From Corallochytrium limacisporum (lineage: Eukaryota; Opisthokonta), in assembly GCA_002811645.1 (NCBI GenBank), contig PDIP01000021.1, positions 210,328-274,327 of the forward strand: a stretch of DNA of 64,000 nt. The letters are read 5' to 3'. A program made the position numbers and the translations under genes. Below the pieces are notes generated by a model. The model had not been told where the DNA came from, made no database searches, and saw nothing but the letters and a program-made list of their open reading frames with translations. Below, piece by piece: positions 50,143 through 60,300 of the stretch. Each line of letters starts with the position of its first letter. Within the stretch, counting starts at the first letter, position 1.

Positions 50143-51144
50143 TGTTTCGTCGGTTCCGAACAGACAAAACTCATGCGGCGTCAGCGACAGTGGCACTGAT
50201 AGTGTAGCCAAAGTATAGGGAGAAACATTATAGCGCACACCGTGCTCCTGCGAAGTAGGTGGGTCTTGTCTTCTGCCTGATTGCACCCGGTCAACCCGAA
50301 CACCCAACCCTCCGTTTAGATACGATCTGGTACACATGCGCCTCGTTTTCTCACAAGGGCGGCGTTGGCAGCCAAGTATGGCATCGGATGAATCTGACAC
50401 TACGGACACTGTTTGCTGTCCGTGGACGTCGCGGTCTGTATGAATCGCCTGTCAAATTCTGGCCATCAGCAGCATGCAGCTCTGGTGCCTTTACCGTAAC
50501 CCGAGCAGCTGCACGCTGATTGACAGTTTACTGAGGCAGCCGACGTTCGACAAACCCGCCATCATGAGCGCCTCCCAATTCAATGTTCGCAATCCGAGAA
50601 GGGTTGTTAACTTTGTCTCGTGTTCCATGCGTGGACGGACAGTGAGTTCGGTTCCAATACCTCCGCATCACATAAGCATAGTTGATACGATAACGACGCT
50701 TGTGCTCATGCAGGACCATTACTGAACTCGTCCAATTTCACTTGGGACAAAACAATAGCTTAATACCTATTGTCAACCAAGGAGGCGGTTAAACAAACGA
50801 ACATGTAGTGCTGGTAGTTGAACAACTAGCCATGCAAAGAACAAAAAGCAGATAGGCATCACAATGCCGATGCAAATGGATGGCCCTTATTTCTCGGCGT
50901 CCGCCGCTAATGGAAACCTCAATGTGAGTGTCCCTAGTTGGTGTGACTAGAGGCTGTGGTCGCAACAGCGGTCTAGCGCAAAGAGTATAGGCTCCCTGAG
51001 AAATATAAGCAATGATTGGAGTGCGCATGAGGCGAATGCTTCCATCTAATCTACGACCTGGACAGCGCAGATCCAAGGGAGTCCAAGACTGATGATGAAG
51101 ACAGGAAATAGTCTTTATGGCTACACCGAAGCCGGGAGAAGCAG

Positions 51145-51738
51145 ATGTACGAGTATCGTAATTTCTTGATTACTTCCATGGCTGCTGGTATATTCAGTAT
51201 TGAAATACAAATCATAGTTGGTCGTTGGGTAGAGAGAGAAGTATTGTCTTTCCTTTGCAGTGTGGCGATGGAGGGGTTGACCCCTTTTGGGCGGTTACCC
51301 CAAAAGGACAATGGAGCGCTGGCGCGCCTTCTTGCCTTCTCGCTTTCTCGCCTTCTCGCCTTCACGTCTCCTACACCCAGAAGGGACCCTATAGTGAGAG
51401 GCAAGAGTTGCCATCAGTGTCCGATCGATGGGAGTGGCTGTCTGCCAGCCGTACAAGTTGGCACCTACCTCTGCCATAGCCATTCAATCTGCAGAGCTTG
51501 TAAACAACAAGTACTGAAGAGCCCGTGTGGTCGCGTTGCTGGTCGCTGCTGCGGTCTAGCGGGAAGCGCGCCTTTGTTCTATGCGTCGTTGCCCAGCATC
51601 AACAATGACGATCTCTGTGCACTTTGTTTCTTTTATAGGGATCCGACCATGGCTATACCTGCCGTTCCCAAATGTGTACTTTCGTCAATAGGCTTTTTAG
51701 GAGGTAGAGTCGTACTTGACAAGCAGGGCGGATTTTGA
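51145..51738 (+). CDS. Weak candidate: open frame with RING-type cysteine spacing
   Basis: An ATG frame of 197 codons in the middle of a gene desert. Residues 89-161 have Cys89, Cys92, Cys110, His113, Cys116, Cys119, Cys158 and Cys161, that is C-X2-C-X17-C-X2-H-X2-C-X2-C-X38-C-X2-C, which fits the C3HC4 RING rule. The core CHSHSICRAC resembles the family, but the flanking hydrophobic residues are weak and no typical CPxC ending is present. The first 80 residues include a repeat-derived Leu/Ala/Phe stretch. Downstream frames in other phases run to 52228 and could be a frameshifted continuation. It may be a gene, a decayed gene or chance. Confidence 0.25.
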   Translation: MYEYRNFLITSMAAGIFSIEIQIIVGRWVEREVLSFLCSVAMEGLTPFGRLPQKDNGALARLLAFSLSRLLAFTSPTPRRDPIVRGKSCHQCPIDGSGCLPAVQVGTYLCHSHSICRACKQQVLKSPCGRVAGRCCGLAGSAPLFYASLPSINNDDLCALCFFYRDPTMAIPAVPKCVLSSIGFLGGRVVLDKQGGF

Positions 51739-53140
51739 AGGTCGGTGGCAGCTGTACATTCGTGGGCGGTTTTGCAGGAGCCTCACGATACCTTGCCACT
51801 GTACACATGCCAAGCCTATTGTGGATCTTTGGTTGTGTTTGGATGATGTCTAGGCTGCCTATTGCAAACGAATCAGATCCTTTTCGCAGTACAACCAACT
51901 ATCAAGAGCTTAAAACATATATCAAGATTCGAGACGGCAGCACTCAGCCAGCCAGTGTTGCACAATTTCATTTCACTCTCGCTGGGTATGATTGACGTAC
52001 TCGGAGAACGATGGAAGTCATTTAAACGCAGGTGATTCTATAGGAAGATTCGAAAGTCGACGACATCTAATCCTTCGTCTTGATGATTACACTTTGTGCA
52101 ACTCAGCTTCCACTTCTCTCAACGTCTACCTGCCAAACCGGACACTATGGTGTTGGAAACAAGAGACATTCACCGCGTCGATCCATTTTTGGGCTAGTCA
52201 ACAGTGTTGCTGCCTGCTGCATGTTTAGAATCTCAATGTCCTGGAGTATGTCGGAAATAGTGTTGTTAAGTATTCGGCGGTAAACCCCAACGATGCACAC
52301 GAGGGGAGTTCCATCGAACAATATAAGCGGGGTATGAAGGCTAGGTGGGTTGCTCTCGGGCCAGGCCAGAAATGGTCACGCAAACACTACGTTCAGTTCG
52401 CACAAGTTCTCGGATTAGCAGGTGGTAGCATATTGAATACCAGCCCTCCTGCGTCATTGCGACCAGCTGGAGCATCACCGATCACAGGGGTACGATATGG
52501 GTGTGTGTTCAAACATTTCCATGATGGCCATAGTTGATGACTTCTGGCTATCCAGAAATGCTTCGTAGTTCCCGTACACCACAAATGCACGGCAGCACAG
52601 TGAAATGTTCGGAAACTGCGGAGGACACGGTCTGCTCTCAGGTCCTCGCGATTACGTGTTTCCCTAGGGATGGCCGGTGATGTCGAAACCGCCGGAAACT
52701 TGCGATCAAGTTCTCACACGGCAGGGCTCACGGAGCCGCTCATTGCTGGACACTTTGTTGCTCCTGCGTAGTTAACATGGAGTGCCATGCACCTTACGCG
52801 TCCAGGAGATTAAAGCACCGGACGTGCAAGGGATGTCGCGCAGTCCAAGATCATGTCTCATACACCTTCGTATGGCCAAGTACCGTAGCCCCTGTTCGTT
52901 GAAGGTTCATATTCCGCATCACAGGAATCAGAGAATACGAGGACCTCCCCAGCAATCAATCGATTTCCCTCTCCCTCTAGACGTCCGGTGGGACCGGGAG
53001 TCTCGCCGGGCTTTGCCGTGTGCGGTATCAGAGCAAGTGAGGCCTGGACTGGTATGTAGCGGGCTGTGGCAGCCCTTCTCTCAACATCGATTCCGTCTAA
53101 TAAAGGGGACAAGGACATCAAAGTAAGAAAGAAGTAGATC

Positions 53141-53443
53141 ATGGCGGGCTTAGTAGCTTTGGTAGCCAGGGCAGTTCGACAGCCATACAATGTGCGCTGG
53201 TACACGACCGGGCCTGTCCAAGACCTTTCCAAAGTGTTACCATATCTTGGGTGCCCACTTTCCAAGGAACCATTGGAAATGCACCCAACTAAGTCAGAAC
53301 TCGTTTGCAAGAAATTAGGAGTTGCCTATCCGATAACAGAGGGGAATATCCCAGATCTACGTCCACATTCTGGCAGGCTAATGAGCGACGAGGAGCGCCT
53401 CGAGGTCTTCGGACCTGACGCTTTAGAGAAGGACGGCCGATAG
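53141..53443 (+). CDS. PYURF: PREY-like Trm112-family mitochondrial protein
   Basis: A 100-residue protein of the UPF0434/Trm112-like family matching PREY (PYURF). An Arg/Ala-rich leader at 1-28 looks like a mitochondrial presequence. The conserved core is LGCPLSKEPL, SELVCKKLGVAYPIT and NIPDLRP. PREY stabilises SAM-dependent methyltransferases of coenzyme Q and complex I biogenesis in mitochondria. COQ3, such a methyltransferase, is 2.5 kb away, which may be coincidence. It is convergent with SKI8, 87 bp apart. Confidence 0.85.
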   Translation: MAGLVALVARAVRQPYNVRWYTTGPVQDLSKVLPYLGCPLSKEPLEMHPTKSELVCKKLGVAYPITEGNIPDLRPHSGRLMSDEERLEVFGPDALEKDGR

Positions 53444-53530
53444 CTTTGTAGCTTTTGTGGACTGAAGTAAACTGCTTAAAGAATGATAACAATACATACG
53501 TACATCTGTTTTGCTAATTGAAGTTTTTAA

Positions 53531-54442
53531 TTAGGACTGATATTCGTAGGTCTGGATCAATCGATCGTCGCCTACACTAACGAGTCTGTTTCCTGACTGA
53601 TTGTAGGTCACGTCCCATACTTGATCTGTGTGACGGTCGAATGTAAAGAGGCACTCGCGCTTGCTCAAGTCCCAAATGCGAACCTTTTTATCGCTACTAC
53701 CACTGGCCAAGTGCACAGAATTCGGACTGAATGCCGTACTAAGGACCCAGCTTGTGTGACCAGTCAGTCGACTGATCATATTGGCGTGCCTGCCGTCGTG
53801 TACCGTGATAGAGGAATCATCAGAACCGATCACGAGAAGGTGACTGTCCGGGGAAAATGACACAGTACGAACCGGCATGTGATGGGCTTCGATGCGATGC
53901 GCCAGTTTCCCTGTCGCGGCATCAAAGACAGCAACGGATCCGTCCGAACTTCCACAGGCAACAAGCGATCCATCTGGGCTCCATGCGACACAGAGACCGA
54001 ACTGGGATCGGACCGTGAAGGTCTCCTCACGCTTTCCGGAGTCCACCGAGAAAATGTTCACTGTCCCTGCATGCGAGCTTCCAGCAAGCTTGGTACCTTC
54101 GGGGTTGAAATCCAACGCATAGGTCTCACCGCCTTGGGTTTCGATGGTCTTGTGATGGGACATGTCCTCCAGATCCCATACCCGCAAGCTTGAGTCCAAT
54201 GCATTGCTGGCAGCATATCTGCCAGTTTTCTCCACACACAGAGATAGGACACCGAGCCGGTGACCCTCGAATGAGTGTACTAGCGAGAGGTCCTTACCAT
54301 TCCATACTCGTACAATAGAGTCCAAGCCTGCCGTCAAAATCAGACCCGCATCGTCCTTGCCACCAGCAGATCCCCATGCAGAGCACCAGATTCCTTGCTC
54401 ATGTGCATGTTGTTTAGAGTCACCTGACACATACGAGGACAT
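53531..54442 (-). CDS. SKIC8: WD40 protein SKI8/WDR61
   Basis: A 303-residue seven-bladed WD40 protein of the length of human WDR61 (305). It starts with the short N-terminal segment before HEQGIWCSAWG and has repeats such as SFEGHRLGVLSLCV, IEAHHMPVRTVSFSPD, RLTGHTSWVLSTAFSPN and FDRHTDQVWDVTYNQSGNRLVS. SKI8 is a scaffold of the SKI complex that feeds RNA to the cytosolic exosome, and in animals also of the PAF1 complex. The exosome subunit EXOSC3 is its head-to-head neighbour, 523 bp away. Confidence 0.9.
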   Translation of the reverse strand: MSSYVSGDSKQHAHEQGIWCSAWGSAGGKDDAGLILTAGLDSIVRVWNGKDLSLVHSFEGHRLGVLSLCVEKTGRYAASNALDSSLRVWDLEDMSHHKTIETQGGETYALDFNPEGTKLAGSSHAGTVNIFSVDSGKREETFTVRSQFGLCVAWSPDGSLVACGSSDGSVAVFDAATGKLAHRIEAHHMPVRTVSFSPDSHLLVIGSDDSSITVHDGRHANMISRLTGHTSWVLSTAFSPNSVHLASGSSDKKVRIWDLSKRECLFTFDRHTDQVWDVTYNQSGNRLVSVGDDRLIQTYEYQS

Positions 54443-54965
54443 ACTGTATAGTTCTCTCCCTGCGTGCTACACGACTGTGTTCCTTCCCTTCTATCGTCAA
54501 CAACTCCAGCTAGAGCAGGACACGTCCACAGGTCCGGTAGACGGTCTATGCGATATCCATCATAGTTTCGACTACACAGGCTAATAGGCACTCCAGAAGG
54601 ACCTGTGATAATTACCATGACAAGACAAGTCCGTTACCCCCTACAGCAAGGACTCTGAACAATGTGCGAAAGCGTAAACAGAAATCCAGACTCCTCCCTC
54701 GCGACAGCCACTTCCCGCCCTCCCTTTCCTGGCACCCCACCTCTGCCGTAGGGTAGTCAGAAGTGGCACTGGTTCTTGTGTCCACCCTTTTTCACCTCCT
54801 CCCGGTGTTCAACACACCACGCGTCCCCGTTCTCCCGTTGGGGTTCAACTTGCAGGCACCACACGCACGAGAAGGATGGAACAGCGGTCAAGCCTTTGCA
54901 GACCCGTGTGCTTCAGTTTGTGAATATGCTTTTCCTGATCACTAGGTACTTTGGTACCTTAAGAA
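54443..54965. other. Divergent promoter region of SKI8 and EXOSC3
   Basis: A 523-bp non-coding stretch shared by two RNA-decay genes. A CTCGCGA element occurs near 54700. No other gene is seen. Confidence 0.6.
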
Positions 54966-55871
54966 ATGGAGGCGTTTCAGCAAGATTTCGGTAAAGGTGG
55001 AAGCTCTACCATATGTAATTTGGTAGTGCGTTTTGGACGATGTGATCTGTTCTTGGCGACCACAGAAAACATGGAAAACAGCGGCGTTCCGGAAGTGCCT
55101 ACCTTGGTGCCGGACGGCACAGTAGTGATCCCTGGCGATGAAGTATTGCGATTGGATAGTGTCTCAGTACCCATGAAACTCACAACTGGACCTGGACTGT
55201 TCCAGGAAGGTAACTCTATCCTTGCCAGTAAAGCAGGTGTCCTCCACCACAGCCAACCAAGGTGGAGTGGGGCAGAAACCGAGCAGATTACGCTCCGCAT
55301 GTGGGTCAACAATACACAGAGAAGGTACATGCCAGCTGAGGGTGAAGCAGTGATTGGCATCGTGACGGGGCGCAGAGGAGAGGATTGGGTTCTGGATATC
55401 AATAGTTCCCAGTCGGCTCTACTGGATCAGTTAGCTTTTCAAGGAGCAACAAAACGCAACAAACCGCAGTTGAAGAATGGTGACCTGATATTCTGCAGAT
55501 TAGTGAACTGCCCAAAAGACATTCCTCCAGAGGTTTCCTGCCTGGGACCGAAAGGTAAAAGCCAAGGCTATGGTGTGCTAAACGGTGGCACATTAGCTCG
55601 CTTAAGTATTGGGCACTGTCGACGCCTGCTTGTTCAGAACAGTGATGCAGCGCATGTACTGCAGGCCCTCGGACAAAAAGTTGCCTTTGAAACTGCAATT
55701 GGTCGCAACGGCCGAGTGTGGATCAGTGGTGAGTCTGCACCGGCAACCATTGCCGTGGTCAACAGTATCAAGGTAAGCGAGTATCTGAACAAGAAACAGT
55801 CCGAGCTGCTCGTACAAGAAGTTCTGGACTCCATAACAAAGGTCATCGCTCAGCCAAACGTATCCGCATAG
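54966..55871 (+). CDS. EXOSC3: Exosome subunit RRP40
   Basis: A cap subunit of the RNA exosome, 301 residues from the first ATG. The family pattern is clear: VVIPGDEVL near the start, an N-terminal domain, an S1 domain with RYMPAEGEAVIGIVTGRRGEDW, then FQGATKRNKPQLKNGDLIFCRL, and a KH domain with GRNGRVWI. The N-terminal 35 residues have no counterpart, and Met36 at 55071, in good context (ACATGG), gives a length closer to human RRP40. I keep the longer frame but consider Met36 the more likely start. It is convergent with COQ3, 98 bp apart. Confidence 0.9.
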   Translation: MEAFQQDFGKGGSSTICNLVVRFGRCDLFLATTENMENSGVPEVPTLVPDGTVVIPGDEVLRLDSVSVPMKLTTGPGLFQEGNSILASKAGVLHHSQPRWSGAETEQITLRMWVNNTQRRYMPAEGEAVIGIVTGRRGEDWVLDINSSQSALLDQLAFQGATKRNKPQLKNGDLIFCRLVNCPKDIPPEVSCLGPKGKSQGYGVLNGGTLARLSIGHCRRLLVQNSDAAHVLQALGQKVAFETAIGRNGRVWISGESAPATIAVVNSIKVSEYLNKKQSELLVQEVLDSITKVIAQPNVSA

Positions 55872-55969
55872 ATAGAAATTAATCCATAAAGAATCCATGA
55901 CAGTAAAGAATATTAAAACACAACCGCCTTGCACCAAACTGTTATATGAAATTCTTTAAGATGGTTGAC

Positions 55970-56896
55970 TTACAGTTTTCGCTGAGCGACCATGGCATAG
56001 TTTATGCTGTCGTCTTCGTTGGTGTACCAGGCAGATGAGAGCAAATTGTAGTGCAAGCCTGTCAGTTCCACGACTTCAAATTCGGAAGAACCAGCGACGT
56101 CAGTGGCCGCACCTTCGATCCATGACGCGAGCTCCTGGGGCGTCACGTACTTTGCGAACGTGTGCGTGCCTTTTGGGACCCAGCCCAAGAGGTTCTCCGC
56201 GGCAAAAATCGTGAACACATACGCTTTCGGAGTGCGATTAATCGTTGTAAAGAAGAGCAAGCCACCAGGCTTTACAAGTTTGCCACAGGCCTTAACAAAG
56301 TCCTCGGGGCCTTCCACATGCTCAATAATCTCTGATGCAACTACAATGTCGTACTGCTTCGCATGGGTATCTCCATGCTCCTCTACCGTCGTGTAGTGGT
56401 AGTTTACACGATTCTCAACATCTTTCTGCGTCTTTAAATGCTCCGTGGCGGCCTTAAGTGCGCCCGGTGACATATCAATACCGTCCACATGGGCACCTAT
56501 CCGTGCCACACTTTCCGCCAGCAAACCCCCTCCACATCCCACATCGGCAATTCGAAGTCCGGCAAGGGGCTTCGTCAACTCCAGATCACAGTCAAAATAC
56601 TTCCCTCCAGCTTCTCGCAGAATATCAGTGCGCAAGTACGCCAATTGCCGAAGTATGGCAAAGCCGCCCTCCTCCTCCCACCAGTCCCCTTGGACCTGTT
56701 CGAAACGTTCGATCTCATCAGCCGCAACACTTCTTCCATTTGTACTGGGAGAACCCGCAGATCCTGTCAAACCCCTCTTACAAACCTGGAAACTAGTCGG
56801 AACCGCCACAGATCCTGTTGGTAATGTTTGCCACGACGAACACCGCAGTGCCGGCAGCATACCAGTCAAGGTTGACAGTCGGCGAACCAATGACAT
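55970..56896 (-). CDS. COQ3: Ubiquinone biosynthesis O-methyltransferase COQ3
   Basis: A 308-residue mitochondrial enzyme that does both O-methylations in coenzyme Q synthesis using S-adenosylmethionine. The first 50 residues (MSLVRRLSTLTG...) are a good presequence. Landmarks are GDWWEEEGGFAILRQLAYLR, SAM motif I LRIADVGCGGGLLAES, DGIDMSPGAL, and ASEIIEHVEGPEDFV, then TTINRTPKAY and VPKGTHTFAKYVTPQEL. The ATG at 56894-56896 is chosen. The frame runs 98 codons further upstream, but that part crosses a C/G homopolymer and has no homology. It is convergent with EXOSC3. Confidence 0.93.
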   Translation of the reverse strand: MSLVRRLSTLTGMLPALRCSSWQTLPTGSVAVPTSFQVCKRGLTGSAGSPSTNGRSVAADEIERFEQVQGDWWEEEGGFAILRQLAYLRTDILREAGGKYFDCDLELTKPLAGLRIADVGCGGGLLAESVARIGAHVDGIDMSPGALKAATEHLKTQKDVENRVNYHYTTVEEHGDTHAKQYDIVVASEIIEHVEGPEDFVKACGKLVKPGGLLFFTTINRTPKAYVFTIFAAENLLGWVPKGTHTFAKYVTPQELASWIEGAATDVAGSSEFEVVELTGLHYNLLSSAWYTNEDDSINYAMVAQRKL

Positions 56897-57331
56897 GCTG
56901 TCAATGTACCAAACTTCCACTGATGCGATCCATCTCCATAATGTCTGCTGGAACTGCCCACTGATCGCCTCAGCTCTATTCCCGGGTTGTAACTTATACC
57001 AGGGGGACTGGCAAACAGCTTTCTGAACTTTCACGCCGGTTACACCGGAGGAATTGAGTGCCGTGACGTGTTTCGGAGCCTCACCGTCCAGTGCTCTCTG
57101 CGCCCCCCCCCCCCCCCCCAATTGCCGAGAACCGTCAGTCACTGGGTTGGCCGAATAATGATTAGCTAAAGAAATATCAATATACATCAAATATATTCTG
57201 TGGACGGTGACGGTGGCATAGATTATATCTAGAATGTAATATGTGTATTCTTATGCCTATGTTTACGATGATAGATAGAATGAGTTTTCTGATAAAATGT
57301 TTTTGAATATTATTTGACCAGGTTTAGACCT
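56897..57331. other. Intergenic region between COQ3 and SLC12
   Basis: A 435-bp stretch between two minus-strand genes, including a 17-base C homopolymer at 57103-57119. The upstream COQ3 frame runs through it. No other feature is seen. Confidence 0.6.
57103..57119. repeat. C17 homopolymer
   Basis: Seventeen uninterrupted C just upstream of COQ3. Its length is probably unreliable in the assembly. Confidence 0.9.
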
Positions 57332-60300
57332 CTAAGAGTAGAAGGTCAAGACGCTCTCTTGATTGCCGCGCAGGAGCAAAGTTGGAGGCAGATTACGGGT
57401 CATGTGATCCAGGACGTTGAGGTAGACGAATGAGTCTTGATTGGTCCGCAAAGGTAGTGGCAGGGTGGCAATGACCAGGGTGGCCTGGTCAGAGGTCTGT
57501 TCCATCACTTCTGCAAGTCGGACGTACTTCATCATACGGTCGCTAATCTTTGTTGACAGATCCTCCGTACCGAGGCGCTTCTTGAAGTCAGCCATGCGCT
57601 TCTTGGACGGCTTTCGGCTCACACTGTCGACCACCACCGGTTCGGCATCAATGCGGAACTTCTTCAGCAAGCGGCTGATCCGCACCTTCTCAGAGCTCAT
57701 TTGCTTGGGGTTACCTGGTACAAAGACGCGTAGGTTGCACTTCTTCCACTGCTTGTGCTGGGACAGCAAGTAAGGCAAGAGGAGAGTGAGACCGCCGTCA
57801 TCTGCAATCCACCAAATGTCAATATTACCAGTCATTGGCGAGCCAAAGAAGGGCAAACTCCACTGTTTCTCCACCACTGGGCAGCGCATCACAGCCACAT
57901 TGTAATCGAGGTCGAAGGCATCGTTAATGATACCTACATACTCGTCTAGTTCGCCACGCTCGGCATTTTCCCAGTCTCGAAGGTAGCCCAACACCATAAG
58001 ATTGGCTCTAAGTTTGCCCAGCCCGTTCAGCTGTAGCAATGAACGAGCACCTGCCCGCAGAGTGGGAGCCGCCACAGTCTCATCAAAGGCCTTGAGTTGC
58101 AGAAGTGTATCCTGGTTCAGACCGCGCTTGAAGCTCTTGACGTGAGTCAGGTCCGTGGTGCCGACCAAGACGTTACCAAAGATAACGCTACCAAGACCAT
58201 TGTTCACCTGACAAATAAAACGTGCCATGTCCTGACGCCTCTGATAGTCTCCCATGAGAACCAAAAAGTTTGGACGGAAAGTCTTGATATGCGACTGTTG
58301 CTTCTCGAGACGATGCATCGCACGCAAGGCATTGGAATATGCCATCGCCTGACCAGCCGATCCCCAGTTGACGTCCGGCTTACGGAAGTCAATGTAACGA
58401 TGGATTGCAACCACGAGGACAAAGGTAACCAGGGCCAAGTACCAGTTGATCAAGAACATGATAGCCAGACAAAGCAAGGCACCCAAAAGGCTCACCCATG
58501 GGTTATAGTATTTGAACGAAGGACGGAAACCGGGGGCGTTGCTAAGACTGGCGACAAAGCAGGAGTAGTTGATCAAAGCATATGACATCAGGAAGAAATT
58601 GCTCAAGATGGGGGCGATGGAGTTCAGTGATCCGATCAAGGTAAAGCCGACGCCGATACAGAACACGAGAATGTATCCTCGGATGGGATCACCACGTTCG
58701 TTCTGCTTGGCAAATCCATCAAAGATCTTGGGGAACAGCTTGTCTTTACATACCGCCGCGAAGATGCGCGGAGCTCCAACAAAGGCACCAATGGCAGATG
58801 AAAGCGTTGCCGCAAAAATTCCAGCCAGAACCAGCGGGGCCCATGCACTGACAATCTGCATGGATGTGAAATCATAGTTGAGACCGAGTGTAGTGCTCTC
58901 CACCAAATTTCCATTGCCATCGTCAACCATAACGACACGTAGATAACAAGTGACCATGATCACACCAAGAATGATGTACACGACTGTGGTGATCAGAATA
59001 CCTAATAAGGTTCCCTTCGGAATCGCAGTAGAGGGATTCTTGAGATCCCCACTGAGATTCGCACCGGCCAGGACACCCGTTGCGGCCGGGAAGAAGATCG
59101 CAAAGATCGAGAAGAAGTCTTCCCCCTCAGTAAAGCCGGGAGTCAGTTGATCACTTGCCACCGTGGAGTCGTAACCGACAAATCCCTTATCTTCCTCTGA
59201 CTGGCTTTTTGGTCCAATGAATGAGCCAATGATAATGCTAATCATTGCCGCAAACATCAAGAAAAGCAATGCCAGTTGCGTTCGCGTGACGATGCCCATA
59301 CCGCAGAAGGCAATAAAGACCACCACACAACAAAGACCAAGACCAATGACACGGATCTCGTTCAGTTCGTTATCAAGAAAGTCAGGAATAATGTCAAGGA
59401 GAGCTTCTGCAAATGCAACCACATAGAGGGACATTGCCACAGCAGTCGCGAAAGAGTACAGGATGCCAATCGCGCCACCAAACTCTGGACCAATGGAGCG
59501 ACTGATCATGAAATAAGCACCACCACCCTTCACTTGACCGTTGGTGCATATGGCGCTCATGCTGAGTGTCGTAATGACGGTGACGATGGCACACAGTAGC
59601 ATAATGACAGTACCCACAATCAAACCAGCTTGGCCATACACAAAGCCCAGGCGCAGGAACAACATAGCACCCCAAATATTCAGAAGGCAGCGTACCAGGA
59701 CACCCTGAACCCAACCAAACTTAATTTGCTTGGACGCAGGGGTTGCGGCTGCAGCTGCCGCCGCTTCCTCCTCGTCTAGTTTTTCACCCTTGGGCTCTCC
59801 ATCTACCTCTTCATTCTCGCCAACGTATGGAAGCTCAAAAAAGTTGGGTGTCGACGACACATCAAAACGCTTGGTCCCCTGACCATTGCTCTTGTTGACC
59901 AACTTAGTTGGATCCTCCTTGTCGTCAAACTGCTCACGCAGTTCTTGGAGAGTAGGACGATTTTTTGCCTTACCGTTAAGCTCAGTGGTAGAATCCCTGT
60001 TGCGATAAAACACAGTCGCTGGAACTGGATCTGCACTATCATAATGCATGTAGGTCCCCGCATTCCCAGAATTGAAAAATGACAATTGAGTCGCATTGTT
60101 GAAAGTTGTGTTCCCATTCAAAGTATCGTACCCTCCTTCAAAATTACTGTCACTCCGCTGGTGTCCCCCTGGTGTGAAATGGACAACTGTATGCCGCCCA
60201 TCCTGGACTTCTTCTTCGGTTTCCTCGGTACCGTTGGTAGAGGAATCAACTACAATTGGAGAAGAGCAGTCAGAAGCCTGCTGAGACTCACTCTCGACAA

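Larger units (their letters stand above)
47922..53140. other. 5.2-kb gene desert between chimaerin-like gene and PREY
   Basis: A stretch with pyrimidine-rich and C/G-run segments (12 C at 48789-48800; 11 G at 50132-50142) and no recognised gene except the RING-like frame at 51145-51738. A short repeat TCTCGCCTTC lies at about 51330-51365. The minus-strand 170-codon frame at 48415-48927 is low-complexity. I found no tRNA or transposon. Confidence 0.5.

Noticed and set aside
56897-57190. 98-codon N-terminal extension of COQ3
   Set aside because: It crosses a C17 homopolymer, has no homology, and would hide the mitochondrial presequence.
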